This document shows, one piece after another, positions 28,205 through 37,259 of a DNA stretch of 64,000 nt. This DNA is from Candidatus Gastranaerophilales bacterium. GTDB taxonomy: Bacteria; Cyanobacteriota; Vampirovibrionia; Gastranaerophilales; Gastranaerophilaceae. The stretch lies in the NCBI GenBank assembly GCA_016282705.1, contig JAEELO010000001.1, positions 1 to 64,000 of the forward strand. Reading direction: 5' to 3'. The notes below the pieces were generated by a model. The model saw only the letters and a program-made list of their open reading frames with translations, made no database searches and was not told the origin of the DNA. A program made the position numbers and the translations under genes. Within the stretch, counting starts at the first letter, position 1. Each line of letters starts with the position of its first letter.

Positions 28205-29737
28205 TTATATATTCTTTCTTTTATAAAATTCTATTCCGTTTTTTCTTTCAGATAAGTCATAATTATTTTTAATAATTTTCTCATAAAAATTCTGTGCATA
28301 ATTTTTTCCGAAGAAACTGCTTCCGTATTCTATATTATCTATAGGTAAAATAATTATATTTTCCGGCAGATTTTTATTAAAATCATTTATAATTCTTTCT
28401 TCGCCAAAAACATCGTTATAAAATAAAGGACTTAAATTATAATAAAATTTGTTCAAATAACTATCCGTAAAATGAGCATTATTAGCAAAATAGTTAATAA
28501 TACATCCCTCAGGAAGTACAACATAGCTGCTGTTATTATTTTTTATATATTCTAATGCCGTATTTATAATTTGACCTTCTTTTTGATAGGTATAAACAGT
28601 TCCTTTCGGAGTTTCAAGTTTATAGTTTTTGTATTGCAACGAAGAAAAATCCTCAGCGGCAAATATTAATATGCAGGCAGTCAAAATTATTGCTATAAAT
28701 TTTTCCGTATACTTTGCTGTCAAAATAAGTGCAGCTAATGCACATATCGGGAAAATGAAAAGTCCCATATGATTTATATTTAAGTACAAACAAGATTTTG
28801 CACTTGCTGTTATAGCACAAAGTATAAATACAAATAATGCTTTATTTTCATAAATATCTTTGAATTTAATTCCGAATAAAATTAAATTTAAAATAGGAAT
28901 AACTGCAAATATTGCCATTATCCCGTTATTTTTTATTAACCCGATAAGATATGAAGCACTAAAGAATACACCTACTTTATTAAAAAACAGTTTAACTAAA
29001 GGTGCATTAACAAGATTTTGTGTTAAAACAAAAGTTTCTTTTATATCATGGACTCTTAAACCTGTTATAAATAGTAACCCCAAACTTATTAAAGGAACCA
29101 ATAAAAAACATAAAACAGCTTTTATAGAATTCTTTATTCCTATTGGTTTTAGAAAGCAGAATACATATATTAAAATTAATAAATACAGTAAAAATTCATA
29201 TTTATTTGCGATACTTATACCTGCAAACAGACAAGATAAATATGCCATATTAATATTATTGTTTTTTATATATTTGATTAAAAATAATACCGAAAGTAAA
29301 AATGAAGAAAGAGCATATACTATTGCAAAACAGTATGTAAGATTTGAATTATATAAAAATGTCGGGAATACAAGAGCAAAAATCATTACAACTGCAAACA
29401 GAAAAGAAAATGATTTTTTCAGAAATTCTCTTGATAAAAGATATAAAGTAATAATTATTATAAGTGAATTTAAACATCCCACATTGTATAATACGTTTAT
29501 TTTCTGTCCGAAAAACATCATTAAATACTCATTAATTTGGTATGATAATGCACCGTAAATATTATAAATATCTTTATATATGCAATTTCCGTATAACATT
29601 TGCTCGGGAATAAAAAATTCTCTGCCTGTATCAATCAACAATAAGCCTTGTTTTAAATAAAAAAACGGCAAAATCGCAAAAAACAGCAGAATTAATAAAA
29701 ATATAATTCCTATATCTTTTTTAAAAAAATTCTGCAT
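28205..29737 (-). CDS. Polytopic membrane protein, probable GT-C-fold glycosyltransferase
   Basis: A 510-residue protein with roughly a dozen hydrophobic segments. After the first helix comes LLIDTGREFFIPEQMLYGNC (34-51) and then IYKDIYNIYGALSYQINE. This loop, with an acidic residue, a G-x-x-x-Y-D/K-D pattern and an aromatic-Gly-Leu stretch, is typical of GT-39/DUF2029-like lipid-linked sugar transferases. The C-terminus is a smaller soluble domain. Substrate unknown; a role in cell-surface glycan assembly is inference. It lies between mutS (3-base gap) and rimO. Confidence 0.6.
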   Translation of the reverse strand: MQNFFKKDIGIIFLLILLFFAILPFFYLKQGLLLIDTGREFFIPEQMLYGNCIYKDIYNIYGALSYQINEYLMMFFGQKINVLYNVGCLNSLIIIITLYLLSREFLKKSFSFLFAVVMIFALVFPTFLYNSNLTYCFAIVYALSSFLLSVLFLIKYIKNNNINMAYLSCLFAGISIANKYEFLLYLLILIYVFCFLKPIGIKNSIKAVLCFLLVPLISLGLLFITGLRVHDIKETFVLTQNLVNAPLVKLFFNKVGVFFSASYLIGLIKNNGIMAIFAVIPILNLILFGIKFKDIYENKALFVFILCAITASAKSCLYLNINHMGLFIFPICALAALILTAKYTEKFIAIILTACILIFAAEDFSSLQYKNYKLETPKGTVYTYQKEGQIINTALEYIKNNNSSYVVLPEGCIINYFANNAHFTDSYLNKFYYNLSPLFYNDVFGEERIINDFNKNLPENIIILPIDNIEYGSSFFGKNYAQNFYEKIIKNNYDLSERKNGIEFYKRKNI

Positions 29738-29740
29738 AAT

Positions 29741-32323
29741 TTAGTCCTTTTGTATAAAAGTTAATGTTAATTGCGGAACATCCGGCAATGTTTGTTTTGC
29801 TTTTTTCTTTGAAAGGTCTTTAGAATAATCTTTTTGCATTCTCGTCATAAGACTTTGTGCTTTTGAAACAACACTTTCAGGTAATCCTGCCATCTTCGCT
29901 ACCTGAATACCATAGCTCTTACTTGCGCTGCCGGGAACAACTTTTCTTAAAAACTGAATTTCGCCGTTTTCTTCCGAAAGAGTTATTCTGTAATTTTTTA
30001 TTTGTTCTATAGAATTAGGCATAACATTCAGTTCATGATAATGAGTTGCGAATATAGTTCTTGCCTTAATTTTAGTTGCTATATATTCGGCAACTGACCA
30101 TGCTATTGCAACACCGTCATATGTCGATGTACCTCTGCCTATTTCGTCAAGCAGAATTAAGCTTTTTTCAGTTGCACTGTTTAAAATATATGCCGTTTCA
30201 TTCATCTCGACCATAAAAGTGGATTGACCTAAAGATAAATCATCTACAGCACCGACTCTTGTAAAAATCTTATCTACTATACCTATTCTCGCATATGAAG
30301 CAGGGACATAAGAACCTATTTGAGCAAGAAGAACAATTAAGGCATTTTGTCGCATATATGTTGATTTCCCTGCCATATTAGGTCCTGTTAGTATCATAAA
30401 CTGAGTATCTTCATTGTTTTTTGTATCGGCTATCAGTTTTAAATCATTAGGAACATACTGCCCCATAGGTAAAATCTTTTCAACAACAGGATGTCTTCCG
30501 TCTTTAATAAATATTTCGTTAGTATCCGTTATTTCGGGTTTTGTATAATTTGATTCTGTTGCATTTACCGCAAACGATAATAAAACATCCGCTCTTGCAA
30601 GAAAATGTGCTGTTTCCATTACTGTATCAACAAAACTTTTTGCATATTCGCATAAATCTTCAAAGATTTTTTGTTCGAGTTCTATAGATTTAAATTGAGC
30701 CGATAAAACATCATTTTCATGCTTTTTAAGTTCTTCAGTCATATATCTTTCGGCATTTGTTAAAGTCTGCTTTCTGATATAATTCATCGGAACTTGGCTC
30801 AGATTTGATTTCGTTACTTCTATAAAGAAACCGAAGTTTCTGTTATAACTTACTCTTAGATTTTTAATACCCGTTAATTCTTTTTGTTCTGCCTCAAAGT
30901 TTTTAAGCCATTCTTCTCCGCCTGTTAAAAGACTTCTGAAATAATCCAAATCACTGTTTACGTTATCTTTTATAAATCCGCCGTCTTTAGTGCTTACTGT
31001 TGCATTTTCATCAATTGTTCTGTTAATAATTGAAGCAAATTCGTATAAGTCATTACTCTTTTGAGTGAAACTGTTTAAATATTCGGTTTTAAATGTTTTA
31101 AAAATACTTTCTAAATTTGGGAACAAAGAAAAAGTATCTTTTAGCGCAAGAAAATCTCTTGGGTTTGCACTTCCGTTGCTTAACTTAATACCGAGCCTTT
31201 CTATGTCACAAACCCTATCCATTATATTTATAAGATTTAATCTGCTTTGAGTATTATTTATTAATTCCTCAACAGAATCTAATCTTTTGTTTAGTTCATC
31301 AATATTTTTTACCGGTTGAGTAAGCCAATTTTTTAAAAGCCTTGAACCCATTGGCGTTTTTACTTTATCAATTGCCCAGTATAAACTTCCGTATTTCGAT
31401 TTGTCTCTTGAAGTTTCAATTAATTCCAAATTTCTTCTTGTACTTGCATCTATAGAAACATAATCGGAAATGGAATAAGGCCGGATAACATCAAATTTAG
31501 GCAAAACTCCCTTTTGAGTTTCAACAAGATATTCAAGGATTGCACCTGCAGCCAGAAATGCAATTTTATATTCATTATATCCAAATGCTTCAAGAGAAGT
31601 TACATTAAAAACTTCTTTTATATTTTTTACTGCTTGTTCTTCATTAAAAGAAGTTATTGACATTTTAGTACATGGATACATTGAAGTTATTTCTTCGGGC
31701 AAATCAATTTTTTCATCGGGAACAATCTGAAACGGCTGTATTTTCTGTTTTTTTATCGGGGAAAGTATCTCAGACGGCTTTATTCTCGCCAATTCCGATA
31801 AAATTTCTTCCAAATTGCCTTTTGTAACTTTAAATTCACCTGTTGATATATCTGTATATGCTAATCCGTAATCATTATTTATATTTATAACACTTGCAAG
31901 AAAATTGTTTCCGGTCGGTTCTAATAAATTAAGCTCTGTTACCGTACCTGCGGTTATAGTTTTAACAATATCTCGTTTTACAAGACCTTTTGCCTCTTTT
32001 GGATTTTCCAATTGCTCGCAAATAGCAACTTTGTAGTTTTTATTTAAAAGTTTGGGAATATATGTATTCAATGACTTTACCGGTATTCCGGCCATTGGAA
32101 CTTTACCTATAGCACCGCCGTCTTTATGTGTTAAAGTTAAACCTAATTCTTTTGAAAATAAAACTGCATCTTCAAAAAAGCCTTCGTAAAAATCACCCAT
32201 TCTGTAGAGCAAAACAACTTCCTGATATTTCCTTTTTACATCAAGAAATTGTTTAAACATAGGCGTTGCCTGTTCATAATCAACTTCTAAACTATTATAA
32301 TTCTTGATTTCTTCGTTCATCAT
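29741..32323 (-). CDS. mutS: DNA mismatch repair protein MutS
   Basis: An 860-residue MutS1. The mismatch-binding N-terminus has TPMFKQFLDVKRKY and VVLLYRMGDFYE (the Phe-x-Glu wedge). The core and clamp domains follow. The ATPase domain has GPNMAGKSTYMRQ, the ST-rich LSLGQSTFMVEM, LILLDEIGRGTSTYDG and FATHYHEL. Length is normal. The next Met after the start is also possible. It is followed by two genes in the same direction with minimal spacing. Confidence 0.97.
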   Translation of the reverse strand: MMNEEIKNYNSLEVDYEQATPMFKQFLDVKRKYQEVVLLYRMGDFYEGFFEDAVLFSKELGLTLTHKDGGAIGKVPMAGIPVKSLNTYIPKLLNKNYKVAICEQLENPKEAKGLVKRDIVKTITAGTVTELNLLEPTGNNFLASVININNDYGLAYTDISTGEFKVTKGNLEEILSELARIKPSEILSPIKKQKIQPFQIVPDEKIDLPEEITSMYPCTKMSITSFNEEQAVKNIKEVFNVTSLEAFGYNEYKIAFLAAGAILEYLVETQKGVLPKFDVIRPYSISDYVSIDASTRRNLELIETSRDKSKYGSLYWAIDKVKTPMGSRLLKNWLTQPVKNIDELNKRLDSVEELINNTQSRLNLINIMDRVCDIERLGIKLSNGSANPRDFLALKDTFSLFPNLESIFKTFKTEYLNSFTQKSNDLYEFASIINRTIDENATVSTKDGGFIKDNVNSDLDYFRSLLTGGEEWLKNFEAEQKELTGIKNLRVSYNRNFGFFIEVTKSNLSQVPMNYIRKQTLTNAERYMTEELKKHENDVLSAQFKSIELEQKIFEDLCEYAKSFVDTVMETAHFLARADVLLSFAVNATESNYTKPEITDTNEIFIKDGRHPVVEKILPMGQYVPNDLKLIADTKNNEDTQFMILTGPNMAGKSTYMRQNALIVLLAQIGSYVPASYARIGIVDKIFTRVGAVDDLSLGQSTFMVEMNETAYILNSATEKSLILLDEIGRGTSTYDGVAIAWSVAEYIATKIKARTIFATHYHELNVMPNSIEQIKNYRITLSEENGEIQFLRKVVPGSASKSYGIQVAKMAGLPESVVSKAQSLMTRMQKDYSKDLSKKKAKQTLPDVPQLTLTFIQKD

Positions 32324-32392
32324 AGCTATACTTAATGTAATACAAATTCAGGTATATTTCAACGAAATACATATTTTAGTAAAGGAGTATTA

Positions 32393-32992
32393 ATGAAGGG
32401 TTGTTTCAGTATCATAATAAAGACTGTTATTGCGGTTTTGGTATTTTTTGGACTAGTACATCTCGGCGTTGTAGATTTTATAAAAGAAAAACTCAGTGAG
32501 CATAATTTGGGTTTTCAACAGGAAATTAAAAGTGAAAAAGAAATTGTTGATTTATCCCAAATAGATGATGAATATGCTGTTGATAAAGATTTAAAAGTAT
32601 TAAAAAACAGAATGATTATAGCTGAGCATAAAGCAACTGGTCAAAAAATGATTATGATAGAACCTTCAAACGGCAGTATTTTAACAAAAGAAGATATAAC
32701 TGCAGATAACATACAACAAAAAATTAATGAAATAGTCAATAAATACAAATATAAAGTAGTTAAATTCGATAAAGTTGAAGTCACAAAGCATGGTTCGTTC
32801 GAAGGAATTAATCAAGAAATTCCGTATGTAAAAGTAAATGCGGAAATTTCTAATCTTCCGATTAAAGGTTATGAGGGGATTTTAGGAGTTGCGGAACTTG
32901 AAAACGGGAAAAATTTAATTGTTTTATCCGTAAATCAAAGCGGTAAATATTCACAAATAATAACGGATGCATTCTACGGGAAAGTCGAATAA
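32393..32992 (+). CDS. Unknown protein with N-terminal membrane anchor
   Basis: A 199-residue protein with AAAGGAG 5 bases before its ATG. Residues 4-26 (CFSIIIKTVIAVLVFFGLVHLGV) form a signal anchor. The remainder is a soluble alpha/beta domain with no motif I recognise. It overlaps the ribD start by 1 base (TAATG), so the two are probably translated together. A link to riboflavin metabolism is not implied by anything in the protein itself. Confidence 0.65.
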   Translation: MKGCFSIIIKTVIAVLVFFGLVHLGVVDFIKEKLSEHNLGFQQEIKSEKEIVDLSQIDDEYAVDKDLKVLKNRMIIAEHKATGQKMIMIEPSNGSILTKEDITADNIQQKINEIVNKYKYKVVKFDKVEVTKHGSFEGINQEIPYVKVNAEISNLPIKGYEGILGVAELENGKNLIVLSVNQSGKYSQIITDAFYGKVE

Positions 32993-34074
32993 TGAACGAT
33001 GAATATAAAAAATTAATGCGAAAATGCATTAATCTTGCAAAAAAGAGTGAAGGGCATGTTTCTCCAAACCCATTAGTCGGCGCAATTATATTTGATGATA
33101 AATTTCGGATTATTTCGGAAGGCAGACACGAAAAATGCGGTGAAAATCATGCCGAAAGAAATGCTGTATTTGCTGCAACAGAAAATTTAAAAGGGAAGTC
33201 TATAATTGTTAACTTAGAGCCGTGTTCGCATTTTGGGAAAACTCCACCCTGCGCAGATTTACTTATAGAAAAAGGTTTTAAAAGAGTTATTGTAGGAATG
33301 GTTGACCCTAATCCCATAGTTTCAGGACGTGGTATAAAAAAGTTAAAAGAAAACGGTATTGAAGTTATAACGGGTATTCTTGAAGATGAATGTAAAAAAT
33401 TAAATGAAATCTTTATAAAAAATCAAATGGAGAAAAAACCATATATAACAATAAAAACAGCAACGACTCTTGACGGAAAAATTGCAACAAAAACAGGTTC
33501 TTCAAAATGGATAACGGATGAAACTTCAAGAAAAGAAGTACAAAAATTAAGAAATAAATATGATGCCGTTTTAACAAGCTCCTCAACAGTCATACAGGAT
33601 AATCCTTCTATGACTTGCCGATTAAAAAACGGTAGAAATCCTGTTAGGGTGGTTATAGATACAAATTTATCCACCCCGCCAAACAGTAAAATATACGAAA
33701 ATAACAATGCAAAGGTAATTATTATTACCGGCATTAAACCCGAAAAGAAATATCCAAAAAATGTAGAAATAATAAAATGTAAACTAAAAAACGGGCATGT
33801 TGACTTAAAAGAAGCCGTTTCTATTCTATATAAAAAAGGCATTATGAGTATTCTTATTGAAGCTGGCGGAATATTAACAAATGCCTTTATTCAGGAAAAA
33901 CTTGCGGATAAACTTATTCAATTTGTTGCACCAAAAATTTTGGCCGATAAAAATGCAAAAACATTCGCTGAAGGCTGTAGCAGAAAAGAAATCGCAGAAT
34001 GTAACAATTTAATTATAACCTCGACGAAAAAGCTAAAAAACGATATAATAATTGAAGGCATTTTTGTTAAATAG
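32992..34074 (+). CDS. ribD: Bifunctional riboflavin biosynthesis deaminase/reductase RibD
   Basis: A 360-residue enzyme catalysing the second and third steps of riboflavin synthesis. The deaminase domain has SPNPLVGAII, the zinc motif HAERNAV and EPCSHFGKTPPCADLL. The reductase domain begins near residue 147 with ITIKTATTLDGKIATKTGSSKWIT and contains GGILTNAF near the C-terminus. Both domains are complete. No FMN riboswitch is present upstream, where an unrelated gene overlaps. Confidence 0.95.
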   Translation: MNDEYKKLMRKCINLAKKSEGHVSPNPLVGAIIFDDKFRIISEGRHEKCGENHAERNAVFAATENLKGKSIIVNLEPCSHFGKTPPCADLLIEKGFKRVIVGMVDPNPIVSGRGIKKLKENGIEVITGILEDECKKLNEIFIKNQMEKKPYITIKTATTLDGKIATKTGSSKWITDETSRKEVQKLRNKYDAVLTSSSTVIQDNPSMTCRLKNGRNPVRVVIDTNLSTPPNSKIYENNNAKVIIITGIKPEKKYPKNVEIIKCKLKNGHVDLKEAVSILYKKGIMSILIEAGGILTNAFIQEKLADKLIQFVAPKILADKNAKTFAEGCSRKEIAECNNLIITSTKKLKNDIIIEGIFVK

Positions 34075-34091
34075 CTTGGGAAAGAGATATT

Positions 34092-34409
34092 ATGATAAAC
34101 AAAATAAGTCAATTTAACTGTAATCCTATGTCATTTAAACAGCAAAAGAATAACGAGGTTCAAAATAACTCACTTGGGACAAAAGCCGCTGTTTTTGCGG
34201 ATAGTTTTGCAAAACATACCGTAGATTCCGCACCAATGCTATTTTCTTTGACTACAGTTTGGGCTTTAATGGAAAAATCGGCTAAGAAAATTTCTTTTAC
34301 TAAAGCATTTGCAAATAATATAAAATATTATTTTGTACCGGTAATACTTACTTCTTCTGCAGTATTATCGGCTATTGAGAATAAAGAAAGGTTAAAAAAT
34401 AATACATAA
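34092..34409 (+). CDS. Small membrane protein with SFKQ leader
   Basis: A 105-residue unknown protein. It begins MINKISQFNCNPMSFKQQ, with SFKQ at 14-17, in the style of the leader-bearing proteins elsewhere in the window. Two moderately hydrophobic helices follow (SAPMLFSLTTVWALM and YYFVPVILTSSAVLSAI). A GGGAAAGAG stretch precedes the ATG. It follows ribD by 17 bases. Confidence 0.6.
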   Translation: MINKISQFNCNPMSFKQQKNNEVQNNSLGTKAAVFADSFAKHTVDSAPMLFSLTTVWALMEKSAKKISFTKAFANNIKYYFVPVILTSSAVLSAIENKERLKNNT

Positions 34410-34434
34410 AGTCTATTATCAATAATAGTTTTTA

Positions 34435-36075
34435 ATGTATAATAAAGTTATGGAACAGAACAATATAGCAAACGAACAGAATAACGTAGCAGACACAATT
34501 CATACTCTTCAAAAAAATGTATTGGAATTACATAATCTTTTTGATTTAAATATGGTTGCAAATCAATCACGTACTGTTGAAGACTTGCTTTCTAAAGTGG
34601 CAGATTTGGTTAAAGCATCCATTGGACTTACAAGTATAAGATTTTTTGTTTCTAATAACGGGTTATTTCAAACAAAAAACGTTGTTTCTGATTCTGATTT
34701 AGAGTTTGAATTTGCAGGCGATAATGCTCCATTCTTACAGAATGAAACAGAAGAACTAATAAGAGTTGTTAATCATGATGGCAGTCCTATTTATAAGGCT
34801 TTTTGGACCGCAAACAATCTTAATGAACTTCAAAGTGAATATTTAAAGGTATTTTATAACGAAGGAGTTCCTTTTTGTGTTTGTTCTATAAGCGGAAAAG
34901 AAGATAATTCCGATTTTACGGAAGATGATTATAAATATTTAAATCAAGTCTTCAGTTGTATTGAACCTATTTTAAGAAAATTTATAAAAAATAAAGAACA
35001 AGAAACAAAAATTCTTGAATTAAATAAAACAATACATAATTTATCTATTCTTTATAATATTTCACAAGCTGTGAACTTTATAGATGATTTAAAAAGATTA
35101 ATAAGCGTTATTCTTGATAAGGCTATAGAAACGGTAAATGCAGAAAAAGGCTCATTAATGCTTTATGATCAATCAGATAATACACTACAGGTAAAAGTAG
35201 TATACGGCTTGAAAGATAAAAAGCATGAAGAAGACATAAATAACGGTATTGTTGAATGTAAAAAAATGAAACCGGATTCAGGTATTGCAGGCAAGGTATT
35301 TACCGAAAAGAAATCAATCATAACAAACCTTGGAGGACAAGATCCGAGATTTAAACAATTCTCATCAGATAATAATGTTTCTTCTCTTATTTGTGTTCCC
35401 CTGATTGCAAAAGGTGAATGTATCGGTATTATTAATATTACAAATAAGAAAAACGGAAAGTTGTTCAATAAAAAAGATTTGGAATTTGTTGAAGCACTTG
35501 CAAATCAGGCATCTATCGCTGTAGATAATGCTCAATTATACGAGCTCGCGACTAAAGACGGTTTAACAAAATTATATATACACAGGCATTTCTATAACTT
35601 ACTTGATTCTGAAATTAAAAGAGTTCAAAGATATCACCATGTATTATCTTTGGTTATGATGGATATTGATAATTTCAAACACGTAAATGATACGTACGGT
35701 CACTTGGTTGGTGATATGGTATTAAAAGAAATAGCTGCAACCATTCAAAAAACAGTAAGACATGTTGATATTCCGGCAAGATACGGCGGTGAAGAATTTA
35801 CAATTATTCTTCCCGAGACACCTGCTATTAATGGTGTTACTATTGCTGAACGTTTGAGAAAAAGAATCAGTGAAATTGAAGTCAGAGTTGATGAAAATAC
35901 CGTTGTTCGTCCGACTGTAAGTATAGGACTTGCTGAATATCCTAATGCTGCAGACGATATAAATGATTTAATTGATTGGGCTGATAAAGCTCTATATGTA
36001 TCCAAGGAAAACGGTAAAAACTGTATTCATTTATATTTTGACGGAAACTTTACCAGATATAATCCTCCGCAGTAA
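34435..36075 (+). CDS. GAF-GGDEF diguanylate cyclase
   Basis: A 546-residue soluble c-di-GMP synthase. The N-terminal region (about 30-180) looks like a divergent GAF domain. A clear GAF domain follows (about 205-365; GSLMLYDQ, GIAGKVFTEKKSIIT, SLICVPLIAKGECIGIINI). The GGDEF domain has DGLTKLYIHRHF, MMDIDNFKHVNDTYGHLVGD and RYGGEEF. The active GGEEF is preceded at five residues by RHVD, a canonical product-inhibition I-site. A second in-frame ATG at 34450 is equally possible as start. It could supply the c-di-GMP removed by the HD-GYP protein at 7061-8062. Confidence 0.92.
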   Translation: MYNKVMEQNNIANEQNNVADTIHTLQKNVLELHNLFDLNMVANQSRTVEDLLSKVADLVKASIGLTSIRFFVSNNGLFQTKNVVSDSDLEFEFAGDNAPFLQNETEELIRVVNHDGSPIYKAFWTANNLNELQSEYLKVFYNEGVPFCVCSISGKEDNSDFTEDDYKYLNQVFSCIEPILRKFIKNKEQETKILELNKTIHNLSILYNISQAVNFIDDLKRLISVILDKAIETVNAEKGSLMLYDQSDNTLQVKVVYGLKDKKHEEDINNGIVECKKMKPDSGIAGKVFTEKKSIITNLGGQDPRFKQFSSDNNVSSLICVPLIAKGECIGIINITNKKNGKLFNKKDLEFVEALANQASIAVDNAQLYELATKDGLTKLYIHRHFYNLLDSEIKRVQRYHHVLSLVMMDIDNFKHVNDTYGHLVGDMVLKEIAATIQKTVRHVDIPARYGGEEFTIILPETPAINGVTIAERLRKRISEIEVRVDENTVVRPTVSIGLAEYPNAADDINDLIDWADKALYVSKENGKNCIHLYFDGNFTRYNPPQ

Positions 36076-36127
36076 TTTGTTAAAATTCATAAACATTTTT
36101 AGTCAGTAAATAAACGGAAAAGCATGA

Positions 36128-36149
36128 TTGCAATATAATTATATTGTAA
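36128..36149. promoter_or_regulatory. 22-base imperfect palindrome upstream of coaD
   Basis: TTGCAATATA-AT-TATATTGTAA is a dyad with one mismatch pair and contains TATAAT at 36134-36139. Its place 25 bases before the coaD start suggests an operator overlapping a -10 box. I see no good -35 at standard spacing, so the reading is tentative. Confidence 0.3.
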
Positions 36150-36174
36150 GTATTTTTTGCGGGAAGGAAAAATA

Positions 36175-36657
36175 TTGAAGACAGCTATATATCCGGGAAG
36201 TTTTGATCCAATAACAAAAGGACATTTGGATGTTCTTAAAAGAGCTGCCGATATTTTTGACAAGGTTATTCTTGTTGTATCCGTAAATGTTAATAAAAAA
36301 AGCTTTTTAACATTAGAAGAAAAGTTATCTTTAATAAAAGAATCCTGCAAAGACATACCAAATGTTGAAGTTGACAGTTTTGACGGCTTGACAATTGAAT
36401 ATGCAAAGAAAAGAAATGCAAATGTTCTAATAAGAGGACTAAGGGCTGTATCTGATTTTGAATATGAAATGCAGTTATCACAAGCGAACAGTGCATTATG
36501 TAAGGATATTCATACTGTTTTTCTTATTACAAAACCAAAATATAACTTTATTTCATCGGGCACGGTAAGAGAAATTGCTTTAATGAAAGGCGATGTTTCA
36601 AAGTTTGTACCCGAACCCGTAGCAAAATTTTTAGAATCAAAATATACGAAAGGTTAA
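36175..36657 (+). CDS. coaD: Phosphopantetheine adenylyltransferase
   Basis: Penultimate enzyme of coenzyme A synthesis. The start is TTG at 36175, with the strong Shine-Dalgarno GGGAAGGA at 36161-36168. This gives a 160-residue protein beginning MKTAIYPGSFDPITKGHLD, exactly the family N-terminus; a TTG at 36157 would add six unlikely residues. The nucleotidyltransferase T/HxGH motif is TKGHLD, and the C-terminal ISSGTVREIA matches the ISSTxxR motif. Confidence 0.95.
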   Translation: MKTAIYPGSFDPITKGHLDVLKRAADIFDKVILVVSVNVNKKSFLTLEEKLSLIKESCKDIPNVEVDSFDGLTIEYAKKRNANVLIRGLRAVSDFEYEMQLSQANSALCKDIHTVFLITKPKYNFISSGTVREIALMKGDVSKFVPEPVAKFLESKYTKG

Positions 36658-36660
36658 ACC

Positions 36661-37224
36661 ATGACAGAGTTAAGAGTTAATCAATTAATAGAAGAAGCTG
36701 ATGAACTATTGGATAATAAGTTTCATGTAGGCAGCTATTGCTTATTTATGAATACTGATGATATCCAAGACATATTAAGTAAAATCAGAGCAATCTTACC
36801 TGAAGAAATCAGAACAGCAGAAATGATTTTGAAAAGACGAGACGATATTTATATGGAAGCTCAAAGCAGAGCAGACAGAATTATAAACGAAGCTCAAAAC
36901 ACAGCTGCTAATATTTTAAGTGAATCCGAATTAATTAGAGCAGTAAGAGAAAAAGCATCAAAATTACAAGAACAAGTTAAAGAAAGCTGCGATGAGATGA
37001 AAAATAAAGCTGTTGAAGAAACAGATTCATTACGCAGAACTGCTTATCAAGAAGCTATGGAAATTAAAGAAGGTGCTAAGTCATATGCAGAAAGCCTTTT
37101 AAATGAATTAGAACGTGATATAGATAAAGTACATAAGCATATAAGACACTGCCAAGAATATGTAGCTCAACAAAAAGAAACAACTCGCAGCTATAATCCG
37201 CAGAAAATACCGGCAGAAAAATAA
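36661..37224 (+). CDS. Coiled-coil protein of unknown function
   Basis: A 187-residue, highly charged helical protein. From about residue 55 it is a continuous coiled coil containing repeats such as AQSRADRIINEAQNTAANIL. These recall DivIVA-like or ATP-synthase-b-like stalks, but there is no membrane anchor. The N-terminus (RVNQLIEEADELLDNKFHVG) looks like a short folded head. It sits between coaD (3-base gap) and dnaB. I do not assign a function. Confidence 0.7.
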   Translation: MTELRVNQLIEEADELLDNKFHVGSYCLFMNTDDIQDILSKIRAILPEEIRTAEMILKRRDDIYMEAQSRADRIINEAQNTAANILSESELIRAVREKASKLQEQVKESCDEMKNKAVEETDSLRRTAYQEAMEIKEGAKSYAESLLNELERDIDKVHKHIRHCQEYVAQQKETTRSYNPQKIPAEK

Positions 37225-37259
37225 AGTTAATCAGGAAGGTTAGATAAATAGGAGGAAAA

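Noticed and set aside
28860-29558. 232-codon plus-strand ORF
   Set aside because: It is antisense to the GT-C-like membrane protein gene. Its composition (Lys/Ile/Asn strings) is what the complement of a hydrophobic gene gives, and it has no ribosome site or motif.
32324-32992. Possible FMN riboswitch controlling ribD
   Set aside because: The sequence before ribD is an overlapping coding gene, and the 69-base spacer before that gene is too short and lacks the conserved RFN helices.
33423-33842. 139-codon minus-strand ORF
   Set aside because: Antisense to the reductase half of ribD.
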